A DNA stretch of 64,000 nt from NCBI GenBank assembly GCA_941918925.1, contig OW799234.1:110357884-110421883 (forward strand), read 5' to 3'. The notes beneath the pieces are model-generated. The model was not told the DNA's origin. It saw nothing but the letters and a program-made list of their open reading frames with translations, and searched no databases. The stretch is from Phyto melanocephala (taxonomy: Eukaryota > Arthropoda > Insecta > Diptera > Rhinophoridae). The translations under genes and the position numbers were made by a program. Positions 10,677-21,960 of the stretch are shown here, piece after piece (the stretch's first letter is position 1; every line of letters begins with the position of its first letter).

Positions 10677-13632
10677 AGTAAATAAAACAAATATTATTTT
10701 TTATATTTCAATTCGCTCAAAACCTCTCTTCCTCGTATTAAAGTCTTAATTAATTAATTTTTTTTTATAATTGCTGTTTAACTAAATAATCAAACACCGA
10801 AAGGAAACATTTATTGAGAAGTGCAGGGTGTGAGAAATAATATGATTTTCTAAGCATTTTGATATTCAGAATAGAGTAGATCTCTTAATAAATAATATCC
10901 TTTAGAATTTCCCTACCACGAATTTTAATTTTCATGAAGCTGTTTATTTATAATAACAATAAATCATCATTATAATAAATTTGTTGAATACTTATGTCAA
11001 AGTGGTTTTTGATCTTCAAACATAAACTTCTTAAAATCTTTTTGCGGCCTTAAACCTATACTCAAGTACTTAGGTAATCAAACTATTTTAAAATTCATAC
11101 TGATGTTTTTTGTGACTCAATGTGAATACCCGAAGCATAAGAAGATCTCATAATAATTTATACTTAATAACAAAGAAACCTTTTTTAATAAATAATTCAA
11201 ATAAAGGCAATTAAAAAAGTTGATATTTAATATAAAAGAGATTAAGCAGAGACTAATTTATATTGTATAAGTATTTATTACATTATGTCTGTGAATAATA
11301 AAGCCGCAGGATAAATTCAAACAATAATTAAACTGATATTTATTATCTAATTTGAATCAAAATTTATTTGTTGCACTTGTAAGTGCGTATGCAGGCTTGG
11401 TTTCTGCTTAAAAACTGTGGGAGAGAGCCAAATATTTGGAGTATATATGAATGAATATATGTGTGATATTTGTATGTTTATATATTCGCATGCATGTATA
11501 TTAGCTAGTTTCAACTTAATTAAATGAAAATGTTACATGCACACATAAACACAATAAGTTCTTTAATATATGCTGGGTATTTTTAATTGTTATAATTGTT
11601 TTTGTTTTATTGTTTTTTTGTTAGTTTTTTGTTAACTTTATAAAATTGTTTTTATGTAAACTTAATTGAGTTTTTATGATTATTTTATTTTTTTTTTTAG
11701 TAATTGTTTATTATTAATGCTATAGCATATACAGCATCCAGTAAATTATGTTTAAAAAATACTTTATTGCAAACAATTAAAGGCAATTAAAGCTAAATTC
11801 TACAAATGACTAATGTTAGAGAGGTTCGTGTATGCACGTAAGCGAATTGTGAGTGACTCCCTGGTTAATACAGAGATGTTGAAAAGTAATTACTGCATAA
11901 AATTTGAAAAAAGAAATTAATAGAATCCAACATGTTAACAAACTTCTTTAATTTTTACTAATTTTTCTTTTTCCTTTTTTTTATTTATTTATTTTTTTTT
12001 TTGTTTAATATACCAATATCTAATCAAAAATATATAATTATCTAAAATTTATTTTAAATGCAAATTTGTTAACAAAAACTTATCCGAATGTGAATTTTAA
12101 TGAAACATTTGTCGAAAATGTTTAAAGAAAAATAACAGATGCAATTGATCGACTCCAATTAGGGAATTTTTTACGCCACTAAGCTGGTGATGAATGCAAA
12201 AATAAGATTGCTCTCCAATAGCTCCTCCTTTAGAAGATTTCTCTCATCATATCGAAAAAGGCAGTAGTGGAAAGCTTCTAATATGACTTAAATAAGTCAA
12301 TTAGGAGCAGTAAAGTACGCTGTTAGTAGGTCACCGCAGACTTGGCAATCATACTATCAGAACGCTAATATCTTACAATGACTTTTGTAGAAGTAGTCTT
12401 GATGAAAATAAGAGAGACTCTATATGCAAAATTATTGCTAGGTCACTGCTCTACACTTGCAAATACTCGAAAGGCACTTTTTGGATGGAGCTATAGTCTA
12501 CATCTATTAAGCAGCTCGGATGGTGCTCTTAACCAGTATAGCCAGAAATGATTAATACTGTTATGGACAACTTTTCTCAAAGCAGTTTGTGATCCAAATA
12601 ACTATATATTTCTATTCATCCGTTCTCTTCTACAATAATAACCTTATTTTCTCTTTTATCGAATCTGTAAAAGATATTACAAATGGATTAATAACATTAC
12701 TTCAATTGAGCTGCATCAGCAGCCGTCTTGTCTAGCAAACCGAAACTATAGAAATGTAATTAAAATGACTGTCCTAAAAAGAACTGTTTCCAACTTTTTC
12801 CAACTTTTTCTTCTATAGACATAATTTGTGTTAATTTCTTGCTAATCTGATGAAGCAAATAATCCGATTTCCTTTAACCTATTTTTGGAACGTTTTGTTA
12901 CTAATTCTACACGGTATAATTTAAGCTCTGTAACTATTAGACTTAAAACTAATTTTCTAAGCCGTTTTCTTTCTTTGAGACTTTAAACTTTTTAAAGATA
13001 TATTAAAAGACATATATATTTCGTTTGAGTATATATATACAAAAATCTTAATAAGTCCAAATAAAAAATAAATATATTTTTTTGCAAATTACAAAATATT
13101 TTTATTTTGTATTTTACTCGCATTCAAAAAAAAATTTTTTTAAATTAGGTATGTGGTCATACCAAAACAATAAATGAGTAGTCAGAAAAAATAATTATTA
13201 GAGTTCATTAAAGTATCATGTAAATTTCATAAAGTTTTAAATTTTACCAACTCTGTTTTAAACTCCCATACTAACGAACATTTTAGTATTATTTATGCAT
13301 ATTTGATTTATGACTTTTTTAATGGTACACATTTACACTAACGCATATGTTAAGCTAATGTGATAACGATTTTCACAAAACCACATAGTGGTTTTTATTT
13401 AACTACTACAATAACTATATTTGGCATTTTAAATGAACATTCGTTTAGTAAAATGATCACTGTATTATACACACTTCACACATGTTAGCATGTAGTAACT
13501 TAAAATATATGTTTATATGTGTGGAATTACTAATTTATCACTAACTCACAAAGTCTTCCAATTATCCTCATACGTCATATCCCAGTAAAATACTTTGGTT
13601 TTGTGTTGCGTGTAGTTATTCTTTCATAAACT
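10677..13632. other. AT-rich stretch, nothing recognised
   Basis: Nearly 3 kb with homopolymer-rich DNA. Around 12130-12740 the composition is less biased, but no frame or conserved motif could be identified. Confidence 0.4.
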
Positions 13633-13672
13633 ACTAGAAATCCGACCGGGTTTCGCACAGGTAAAATTAATT
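13633..13672 (-). mobile_element. Helitron-like 3' end fragment
   Basis: Read on the minus strand, the sequence ends GTGCGAAACCCGGTCGGATT then TCTAGT, like the hairpin-plus-CTAGT terminus at 10643-10676. Only the tip is recognisable, so this is a weak assignment. Confidence 0.35.
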
Positions 13673-13803
13673 AAGGTTTAATTATATGATTAATATAATT
13701 GGTTCAATATTGTAGTACATAACGTTATAAAATTTACATTTTTTAAATAATATCAAAATCTTAAATCATTTAGAGAAAACAAAAATCATAAAAACAGTCA
13801 AAT

Positions 13804-13917
13804 CTAAACAAGAGCGTTAAGCGTCAAGCGTTGGAGTTTTACATGCGATTTTTGTTTGTTACAATAACATAATACATGCTAAATGTGCAAGGCTTAACGC
13901 TCAACGCTCTGGTTTAG
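13804..13917. mobile_element. Small MITE with AGAGCGTTRAGCG inverted ends
   Basis: Left end CTAAACAAGAGCGTTAAGCG and right end (reverse complement) CTAAACCAGAGCGTTGAGCG match at 18 of 20 positions, enclosing about 75 bp of AT-rich DNA. A shifted second copy of the AGCGT motif follows inside each arm. It looks like a 114-bp miniature inverted-repeat element. No target duplication was seen and the superfamily is unknown. Confidence 0.6.
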
Positions 13918-14002
13918 GTTGGGCTAAAATAAATACAGTGGCGTAAAAAAAGAGAAAAAAGAAAGATATTTGAGATCCCTCGCCCTATTTTCTTGTTTTT
14001 AT

Positions 14003-14880
14003 ACCCTTAATTGCCGTGTGATATTTCTACAATATTAATTTCTATTTTTTGAAAGCTTATGAATAGGGGAGTAGATTAAGCTTTTTCCGTCTGTCCGTCT
14101 GTCTGTGTATATATTGAAATCAAGATATCAGAAATATTGGGGAGCAAATCAGTATGGGAAACTAGCGGTATATCTTTATAACTTCTTGACATAAGAGCAA
14201 ATAAACACGACTGCCTCTGTTTTTTTCGCTTATTTTTACCACAAAAATTAAAACTGTTCAGCACTGGTATAATTTATAAACACGGTTGTAGCAATTCATA
14301 GATTTGGTATGCCCGTGGAGATATTCATTTCGGCAAACTCGTCAGTAATCGGCAAAGTTATAGCCAAAAATTATTTTTAAAAATATATATTTTTTTAAAT
14401 ATATCAAATTTTTTCAAACTTCTAACTAATACTTGAACACGCTTAAGTGACGAGATTATAAACCATAATCTCAGAAATTATTTTTAAGAAAATCTTACAT
14501 ATCGGTTTGAAACCAACTGAGATATAAGCTCCAAAGTGCAACTGCTTCATGGGTTTTACTGAAATTTGTAAACGAAAATAGATATTTTTTAGTTCCAAGA
14601 TGGCGTTATAGATTAAATAAAGAATATATGAGTCAAATATAGAAGTTACGTCTAAGTCCCCTTTAACCCTTACAATATTGATATCAAATAATAGCGCTTA
14701 ACCAGCTTAATGAAGTAAGCTATGAAGAAAGTTTTAAGTCCAAGATGGCGTCTGAAACAAAACGGTGGATCACATTTTTATTCCCCAATAATATGGGTAT
14801 CAAATAAAAGGCCTTGACTTATAGAGTACAGTTAAGGATGTAAAAACTCAAAATCAAAAATGTCGTCGGAGATAAAATTA
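14003..14880 (+). mobile_element. DINE-1/INE-1-like element, 5' portion, divergent subfamily
   Basis: Begins with TTTTTATACCCTTAATTG and contains the diagnostic run of CCGTCTGTCCGTCTGTCTG at about 14087-14106, found in the 5' module of DINE-1/INE-1-like fly repeats. AAGCTTATGAATAGGGGAGT at about 14052 is matched in inverse by the minus-strand copy at 24640-24680, showing they are one subfamily. Downstream a unit containing CCAAGATGGCG recurs at about 14597 and 14740, indicating a degenerate internal array. No 3' hairpin/CTTGTT terminus was seen. It is non-coding. Confidence 0.65.
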
Positions 14881-16315
14881 AAATAAAATAATTAAAACGA
14901 AATCTAAACTCTAAGCAACAATGTGGGCATTATATCTTTGTACATGGTGGTGAATGATATTATCTGATTCTTCACAGCCACATATAGCTCTATTATTTGT
15001 TTTTATCAAATATTGCCCTCGTAATTACAAATGCATTTTGGACTATACATAACTTCAAAACTTAAAAAATTAACTAATAATTAAACAGATAGATAAAAAA
15101 ACTTAATAACTGATTAGGTCAAAGCAATCAAGTAGTTTTTACTCGAACATCTCAAAGTGAAAGAAAAAAGAAATAAAATTTAACTTAAGTAAATATTTCA
15201 AGGATATTACTTGAACTTATCCTTAATTGAATTTGAACACAAACAAACATTAGTTATCAATGTGAAAAAAAAGTAAATAGATACGTTTGTAGACAATGAA
15301 AACAAGAAACGAAAGAAAATGTGGCATCATGCAGGAAATTTGTTACAATGCAATAATATTTACATACATACATACATCTGTGTTCGATATCAATATATAT
15401 AAGACAGTTTATAGTGAGAGATAAAACAAGCCATGTATTATTTGATTTTCTTAGAAAAATCAAAAATTTTATTATTTTATTCATGTTTAAAGTTGTAGTT
15501 TGTAATTTCCATACAAAATAAATAAAATGTCTCTATTCTCACTTTAGTTATGTTTTACAGAATATATATTTGATGTCAGTCATCACACTCTCAGAAAGAA
15601 TCTCTTGGGTTTTCTTTACTACTTTTAGGGTTTGCCAAAGTCAAATTTTAATTTGAAATAATTTTTCCCAAAACTAAGTTTTTAAAGTTTTAAGTTCCTT
15701 AATACCTGTCACCGGTTTTTTTTTTAATTAAATAAATGTACAATATTTATCTATATCAACTTGATTTTATCTCAATAAAAGAACAAAGTTTTGTAGAAAA
15801 TCACAATTTTGTTAGGATGAATTCACCCATTATATTTTGACAAAAATTGTAGGGAGAACATTTTGTTATTGAAAATTTTCTGCAGCACAATATTTTCGTT
15901 TTCGAAAAATTTTCAATTATTTTTTTCTCTGAAAAAAATCTTTGTTAAAGTTGAAAATATTATATTTTATCTGGAATATTACGTTTCAATTAACAGAGAT
16001 ATTAAAATATATTTTATTCGAACAAGGCAAAGATAAACAAGATAAAAAAATTATCTTTGATATAAGGAAAATCGTACTTATACCCCTGGAGCTTTCAATT
16101 AAATTAACATTTATTTCTAAATAAACCAACTTTTATCTTATTCCTAAATAAAAACTAGTACAGATTTTTAAAATTTTTATAAGTCTAATTTCTATAGAAA
16201 AACAATATATAAACCCTTAGTAAGCATTAAATAATTTTTGTGAATAACGCAGATAGACTATAGTTTTAAATTAACATTTTATTGGAAAAAAATTTATGGT
16301 ATTTGTTAAAATTTT
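14881..16315. other. AT-rich stretch, nothing recognised
   Basis: Short chance open frames only (for example 15257-15484 and 15942-16124), with biased composition and no motif. A CATA microsatellite lies at about 15362-15378. Confidence 0.4.
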
Positions 16316-16610
16316 TAGTTGTCATAATCAGATTCCATGACATCATCGGGCTTATCATCATTTTTGTCTTTTTCTTTGTCTTTCTATTCTCTCCCGCATT
16401 TCTTCCCTTCTATCGTAAGAAAGTTGAAGAAACTATTCATGGAAGATCCTGAAGGTTTTTGATGCTGCTTCTAGAGGAAATTGTGGAAGTTACTGCACCA
16501 TTCGGTTTACTTTGGTGAATTTTTTCTTTGCTCATTTGTAAGATTATCTTTGTATCAGGGGCTAAAGGGTCATCATTCCATTAGGCAACATTCGGATGTC
16601 CGACACAATA
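16316..16610 (-). pseudogene. Frameshifted coding-like remnant of unknown protein
   Basis: Three minus-strand frames join into a plausible protein C-terminus. The first reads YCVGHPNVA, a stop, then WNDDPLAPDTKIILQMSKEK and a serine-rich stretch to KNLQDLP. The second continues FLQLSYDRREEMRERIERQR, a charged helical pattern. The third ends with DKPDDVMESDYDN and a stop, an acidic tail. Polar, well-mixed residues in AT-rich surroundings suggest genuine ancestral coding sequence, with at least two frameshifts and in-frame stops. I do not recognise the family. It could be a processed pseudogene, a decayed exon or part of a transposon protein. Confidence 0.4.
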
Positions 16611-16975
16611 TATATAAAAAAAAACTTTCGATAGTCTCTAGAGTTAAACTGTCCTAATTTTATATTGATGATACAGAAAAGTTTTCTCTCTAATTTGCTA
16701 CAAGTTTCTTCACACACCCACACACACCATGAATGAGAATCAAACTCAGAAACTTATAGAAGACAAAACAAAACTCGAAATTATTTTTAAATTATTCTTT
16801 GTTTGGCCCTATGCTCCTTATAGGAACGACGGGAACATATATATATATATATTTGTTAATCTTGTTAACTAAAATATTACTACTTGTTACCTTTGTTTAT
16901 ACTTTCACTTTATCGGAAATAAAACTCGAATATAACGATGGACTTTAATGCAATCAAATTTTTTTTATTTGTAAT
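16611..16975. other. AT-rich spacer
   Basis: Contains an AT microsatellite at about 16838-16852. No other feature recognised. Confidence 0.4.
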
Positions 16976-17663
16976 ACAGGGTGGCTCAGAAGACATCTTT
17001 TTTAATTTTTTGTTTTTTAAATACAGTAAATTTATAGGGAATATTTTTAGATTATTTATTAAAAATGATATCCCGCAAGTGGTGGCCATTTTCTGCTTCG
17101 CACAAATGTGCTCTTTCCAACAGATTTTCCATGACTTTTCGCAAAACTTCCGGTGTTATGTTGTTAATTTCGTCTCGAATATTGGTTTTTAATTCCTTAA
17201 TAGTTCTAGGCTTATTAACATAAACTTTGCCTTTTAAATTAACCCAAAGGAAACAGTCTGGAGCGGTTAAGTCCGGGGAACGTGGAGGCCAATTAAAATT
17301 GCTTCCACGCAAAATTATTCTTTCACCAAAGATGTCGCGTTAAAAAGCCGTTGTGGCCCTTGCAGTGTGCGCTGTGGCTCCATCCTGTTGGAACCATATT
17401 TGCGGATGGTTTTCCACGTCTAGCTTTACAAAATTTTCCAACATGGCCCGATATCGATCACCATTGATGAAAATGGCGACACCTCGTTTATTTTCAAAAA
17501 AATGTGGGCCAATGATCCTTTCTGAAGAAACACCGCACCAAACAGTACACTTAACTGAGTGTAATTGTCGTTGATGAAGTACTCTCGGGTTTTCCGTAGC
17601 CCATATCCTACAGTTTTGCTTTTTCACGAACCGATTTAATTGGAAATGGGCTTCATAACTAAG
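16976..17663 (-). mobile_element. Mariner-like element, 5'-truncated, with one terminal repeat
   Basis: The 3' terminus lies at a TA (16974-16975) followed by CAGGGTGGCTCAGAAG, a typical mariner terminal inverted repeat start. The other end is lost: no matching repeat was found above 17663, and the coding frame meets a stop at 17664-17666. The element therefore keeps only the C-terminal two-thirds of its transposase plus the 3' end. Confidence 0.75.
17052..17663 (-). pseudogene. Mariner transposase pseudogene (DD41D, rosa-like)
   Basis: A DDE/D transposase that would cut and paste its own element at TA sites. One frame runs through the whole interval, broken by a single in-frame TAA at 17340-17342. 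In order it shows SYEAHFQLN, VKKQNCRIWATENPR, VWCGVSSERIIGPHFFENK, INGDRYRAML, WFQQDGATAHTA, NFNWPPRSPDLTAPDCFLW and a conserved tail ending HHLRDIIFNK. The second and third catalytic aspartates are present with 41 residues between them, the spacing of the rosa group. The first, normally in a SDEAHF context, is tyrosine (codon 17655-17657). Together with the stop and missing N-terminal helix-turn-helix half, this makes the copy inactive. Motif order makes the family call firm. Confidence 0.9.
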
Positions 17664-19404
17664 TTATGAATTAAATTAGGATTCTCTTGTGCTTTTTGCT
17701 GAAAATAAATTGCATAGTCAAGTCGACACGAACTTATCCATAGATTTTTATGTAATAAAATTCATTTAATTTTGAATAAGTTCAGTTTTAAGATTAAGTA
17801 CCCAGACTGGTTTTTTGTGTTGGTTTATATTTTTTATAATTTTTTTAATTTCAAAATATTTTTAATTTTACAAAAAAAAATGTTTCCGACTTTTTCCTCA
17901 ATAACTCTAAAACTGAGGGCTAGATCAAAAAATTATATTTAAGAAACTTAAAGCTGGCGTAATTTAAAGTTTTCAGACGGATTGTTAAACAAAATCGAGT
18001 ACGTCGTTTCAAAGTTATGATAAGATATATGCAGCAGCCTCTTCAAAAATCTAAAATTTTATAAAAAAAAATTTGAAAAAAGCCATAGCATAGAATTTGA
18101 AATTATGATGATTTTTGCAGTTAGGTGACTATAGCGGATCAAAAAAATATAGTGGTTTCCATTTGTTGCATAGTGTAATAGTATCAACTGCAATGTTGCC
18201 ACAAATAAAAATATGACCTATATTATTAGATAAAACCTGTAATAAAAAAGCTAATCTAACAATATTACAGTCTTTTTCTTCACTTAATTAATTTATATTA
18301 AAATAGTGCAATGCAATTAAGAACTCAGTCCACAAAAAATGTTCATTAAATGTAAATTATCACAAAATTAATATTGTTGATTTTTTGTGAAAATTATACA
18401 ATTTGAAAATATCCTAAAAGTCTACTTTCAAATGGCCAATATTTAATTAATAGATTTATTTTAAAAGTTTTATCCTTTACTTTTTATTTTTAGATTCCTG
18501 TTGAATACTTCTATCTTAAAAACAATCGAAGTTGATTTGTTTTTCTACCACAACTCACAAACTTTAATGAATATTGAAAATAAAATAAATACAGCAGGGA
18601 TGTTGATAGAAAAGATATAACAAGAACATAATCTTAAATAGATTAAATATATAAAATTGATGTCCCTTATATTACAACTAAAAGGACATACAGAATGTTT
18701 TAAATAAACAAATATTTTACTGAAGTTTAGTTTTCTGTTTAGAGTACAAAAGCACAAATTACATATTTTTATTGCAAATCTTCAAATTACTTTTATTTAC
18801 CTTTTTTCATATTTGCATTTAATATTTTTTGTTTTGAAAAAAAAAAGTCACAAAAGAAACATAAATTAAAGTAAATACATAAATTAAAAACTTATTCAAA
18901 ACCCACAAAAGAAGTATTTGGCTTTTATTTAGTTTTATTTATTTATTTTTCTTTTTGGCAAATAAGTAATCCTTAAAGGATTTTCCTTATATTCTACATA
19001 AGCGAATATTTATGTATGCTCGTATTACACCAGAATTTTCATTATTTTTCTTAAACCAGAATTTATCTTTCCAAAAGCTATTTGAGAAGGTTGAATGCGT
19101 ATTTAACATTATGAAAAGTTAAAAATAAAAACTAAAAAGTTTTCTTAAATAAAAAAGCTAATAAAATAAAGCCTGTAGACAAAAGCTGAAAAATAAAAAA
19201 AAGTAAAAATAAAACTTATTTTTAGTTTTAGTTGGGCTTTTCCTTAGGCTTTTGTACTAACTTTAAAGTCTGTTAGAATTTTTCTTTTTACAATTAATGT
19301 GTAGACCTAAATTTTTTTGTTTTGTTTTTTTTTTTTTGCCGCCTTATTTTTACATTTTCTTGTGGCAGATTTATGTTAAACTTAATCAGCTTCTTTTGTT
19401 TCGT
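17664..19404. other. AT-rich stretch, nothing recognised
   Basis: No supported gene or repeat. Several poly-A/T runs; chance open frames (18545-18757) have strongly AT-driven composition. Confidence 0.4.
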
Positions 19405-19445
19405 TTTTATACCCTTCACCATAGCAATCATAGAAATTTCTTTAT
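19405..19445 (+). mobile_element. DINE-like 5' tip fragment
   Basis: GTTTTTATACCCTTCACCAT matches the 5' terminus of the divergent DINE-like subfamily (the inverse of GAAGGGTATAAAAA at 24767-24780). Only about 40 bp are recognisable. Confidence 0.4.
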
Positions 19446-19916
19446 GAGCTTTTTAAATTGATAAAAAGATTTAAAGTGGTCCAAATTATTAGACAGCTCA
19501 TACACGCACAAATTAAAAGTTTGCATCCACTGAATCTTGTTGGTGAGAGGGGAAAATAGACTACAATGCACCATATTCTCTTTTTCTTTCTCAACAACAA
19601 ACTTAAGGTGGCCTACTGGACCAGGTAAAAAAATACAGTATTTAACTTCGAAAGAAAAAACTGTCAAATAGATAATAAAAAGAAATATACTCGAGGTATC
19701 AACTACACTTATTAAAGATCTGAGAATTTATGTATACGAAGATGCGGATGCCGTTTTTCTAACAAAATTATTTTAAGGGTCAAGCACGTTCTTGATAAAT
19801 TAGGGGAACCCATTGGTGATTATAAAAATAAGAACAAATTCGAATTGTGTCACTTTTTTAATACGATTTTTTACTGGATTCATGTTGTGCTGATACTTTT
19901 TCATAAACAAGGCTTG
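19446..19916. other. Spacer, nothing recognised
   Basis: Less AT-biased than its surroundings but without a recognisable coding pattern; an open frame at 19428-19667 on the minus strand has no known domain. Confidence 0.35.
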
Positions 19917-20425
19917 ATGTGAAAGTCCACACTACGCTTTCTACGCTTTTTCGCGTCGTACGCCTCCCTCAAAAAACTAAATCATATAAATATATAAATA
20001 TCATAATTTACAGAGCACAAAGCGTAGGACGCTCTAATGCATACATCGCAAAAACGAAGGCTTACTTTCTACTAGCGTTTAGCGTCATCCGAGGCGAGAG
20101 AAAAACTCAACTGAGTTTAAATACCAGGGATGACTAAAAAGATTTTGTTTTATCGATAGATTTGTTTGTAGTCGTATTTATTTTGAAATAAGGAAATGAT
20201 TTCCTAATAAAGTTTAAAATTATTGGCAAGAATAAAATATAATTAACTAAAAGAATTTTTTATATTTTTGCATTTTGGTTATCGATATCATTATGTAGAG
20301 TGCCGTCTCTCTACTTGTGTTATTTGAAGTGCAAAAAGCGTGGTATGCAACTTGAAATGCTGAAAGCGTATGAGGTATAAAATTCACTGACGCGAGAAGG
20401 CGTGATATGGACTTTCAGCTTTATT
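19917..20425. mobile_element. About 500-bp inverted-repeat element
   Basis: The left end GTGAAAGTCCACACTACGC (from 19920) is matched in inverse at the right end, whose reverse complement reads CTGAAAGTCCATATCACGC (to about 20418). Both arms continue with several spaced CGCTTT / TACGC motifs, so subterminal repeats are also symmetrical. The interior is AT-rich and non-coding. Candidate 3-bp duplications (TGA/TTA) do not match. It is probably a non-autonomous DNA transposon, superfamily unknown. Confidence 0.55.
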
Positions 20426-21119
20426 GAGCAGCGACTGAGGACAATTTTCGATATCAAAACATGATCAAAGAGTTATATCTTCATTAATTGGAGTATATTG
20501 AAGTAAATGACCTTGCAATTTCAAAAGACATATTTGCTATGCAACTCAAGAAAGAATTTACGTTCTGAAAATAACAATTTAAGTGAACTCACTCGTTTCG
20601 CGACAGCATTTTAAGCATAGAACATAGCATGTCTTTGCATTAAAGAAAATTCAACGCTTTATCAACGAAATTCAGTTACTTTAGTGCAAACCATGTTTCT
20701 ATGTAATAGATTTATCCATCATTCTGGGACATTCGTTATAATATAACATTTCAATTCTTTGATATCCAACTACGAAACGTATTTTGTGATTTAAATTTTT
20801 ATTCTGTTGTAAATGTATTTGCCTGAGACTGAGTCTCGAACATAACTATAAGTATATCAAATTTCTGTTAAATTTATTTTTAGCTAATACATATACATTT
20901 TTGTGCATGTCATTACGACACTTTAAATTCGGTTTCATATCCGAGCTATGACTGATAAAAATAAGCTTGTTTTCGTGTCTTGTTAAACAAGTTGCAATAA
21001 AATGAAATCAAATTTATTATCTAAGCTTCGCTTACTAAAGGCCATCTCAGTAAGAAAGATCTATTTCATTTAAAAAAAACACATTTTTTTCTTATAAAGT
21101 TGACATGTTCTGATTAAGA
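20426..21119. other. Spacer, nothing recognised
   Basis: No repeat boundary or coding pattern identified. Confidence 0.35.
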
Positions 21120-21960
21120 TCGGAATAAAGTATTCGTCAAATGTCCCCCATGCTTCTGACGTCATGCCGTCATGACTTTTTCACAGAGATGTATATGATG
21201 ATGACGCGTTGGATCTGGAATTTGATCCAAAGAATTATTTGCAGTTTATTTCCATTGACCAAGGATTTAACAAAATCTCATATAAAAGTATCACACAACG
21301 TTTAATCGCACGATCTTGACCATTTGACATCAGAATAACTTGAGATAATATATTCTGGATATCGTTGCTGTAATAATCGTTTTACAATTGTTTCATGACA
21401 AGAAGCCCTATCGTGATGAAAGCACAAATCGTCCAGATCAATGCTGTTCATTCAAGGGCATAACTACTCCGTTATAAAGTTCCTGTAATGAATGCGATTC
21501 ACATTCAACGCAACCTCGGTCTTATATTCAAGGATATAAGGAGCAATTACGCCACCGAAATGAAAATCTTCACCAGGCAGTTGTTCGTTTTGGGTGCATT
21601 TGTTTCTTATGAATTACATGAAGATTTTCTGAGCCCCAAGTTCGACAACCCTGTGTATTCACGAGACTTTTAGATTGCCATTGACCTTACTGGGCTCTAT
21701 TAACCATTGAACAAAATGCCGACTCTTTCCATGTTCTTCAGCTATGCGCTCCTTAGTAAGATGAATTTTGTACGCTTAAAAGCGGAGGTGTTAATCAATA
21801 TTCATTGCGTAGTGCTTTGTGAAATTTGTAGTTGTTGCGAACGGTGCCAATTTGATATTTTTGAGTTTTCCGCGACACTCTTGTTTACAACAGCAATGTT
21901 TCAAAAAGACTGACGAGTATGTTGATGCACAGTAAGCCTGTCCATAGCCGACCCAAATTT
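21120..21960 (-). pseudogene. Decayed mariner transposase
   Basis: Read on the minus strand across several frames, the order is that of a complete mariner transposase apart from its start. It runs RSQQLQISQSTTQ (helix-turn-helix), FKRTKFIL, EEHGKSRHFVQWLIE, VNTQGCRTWGSENLHVIHKK, FHFGGVIAPYILEYKTEVAL, LDDLCFHHDRASCHETIVKR (second catalytic D), SDVKWSRSCD, stop, TLCDTFI, and a diverged C-terminus near 21125-21180. At least two frameshifts and several stops interrupt it. The third-D region shows TLCD where TPLDFF is usual. The moderately GC-richer composition of this stretch fits a former coding region. It is a different, older copy from that at 17 kb. Confidence 0.8.
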
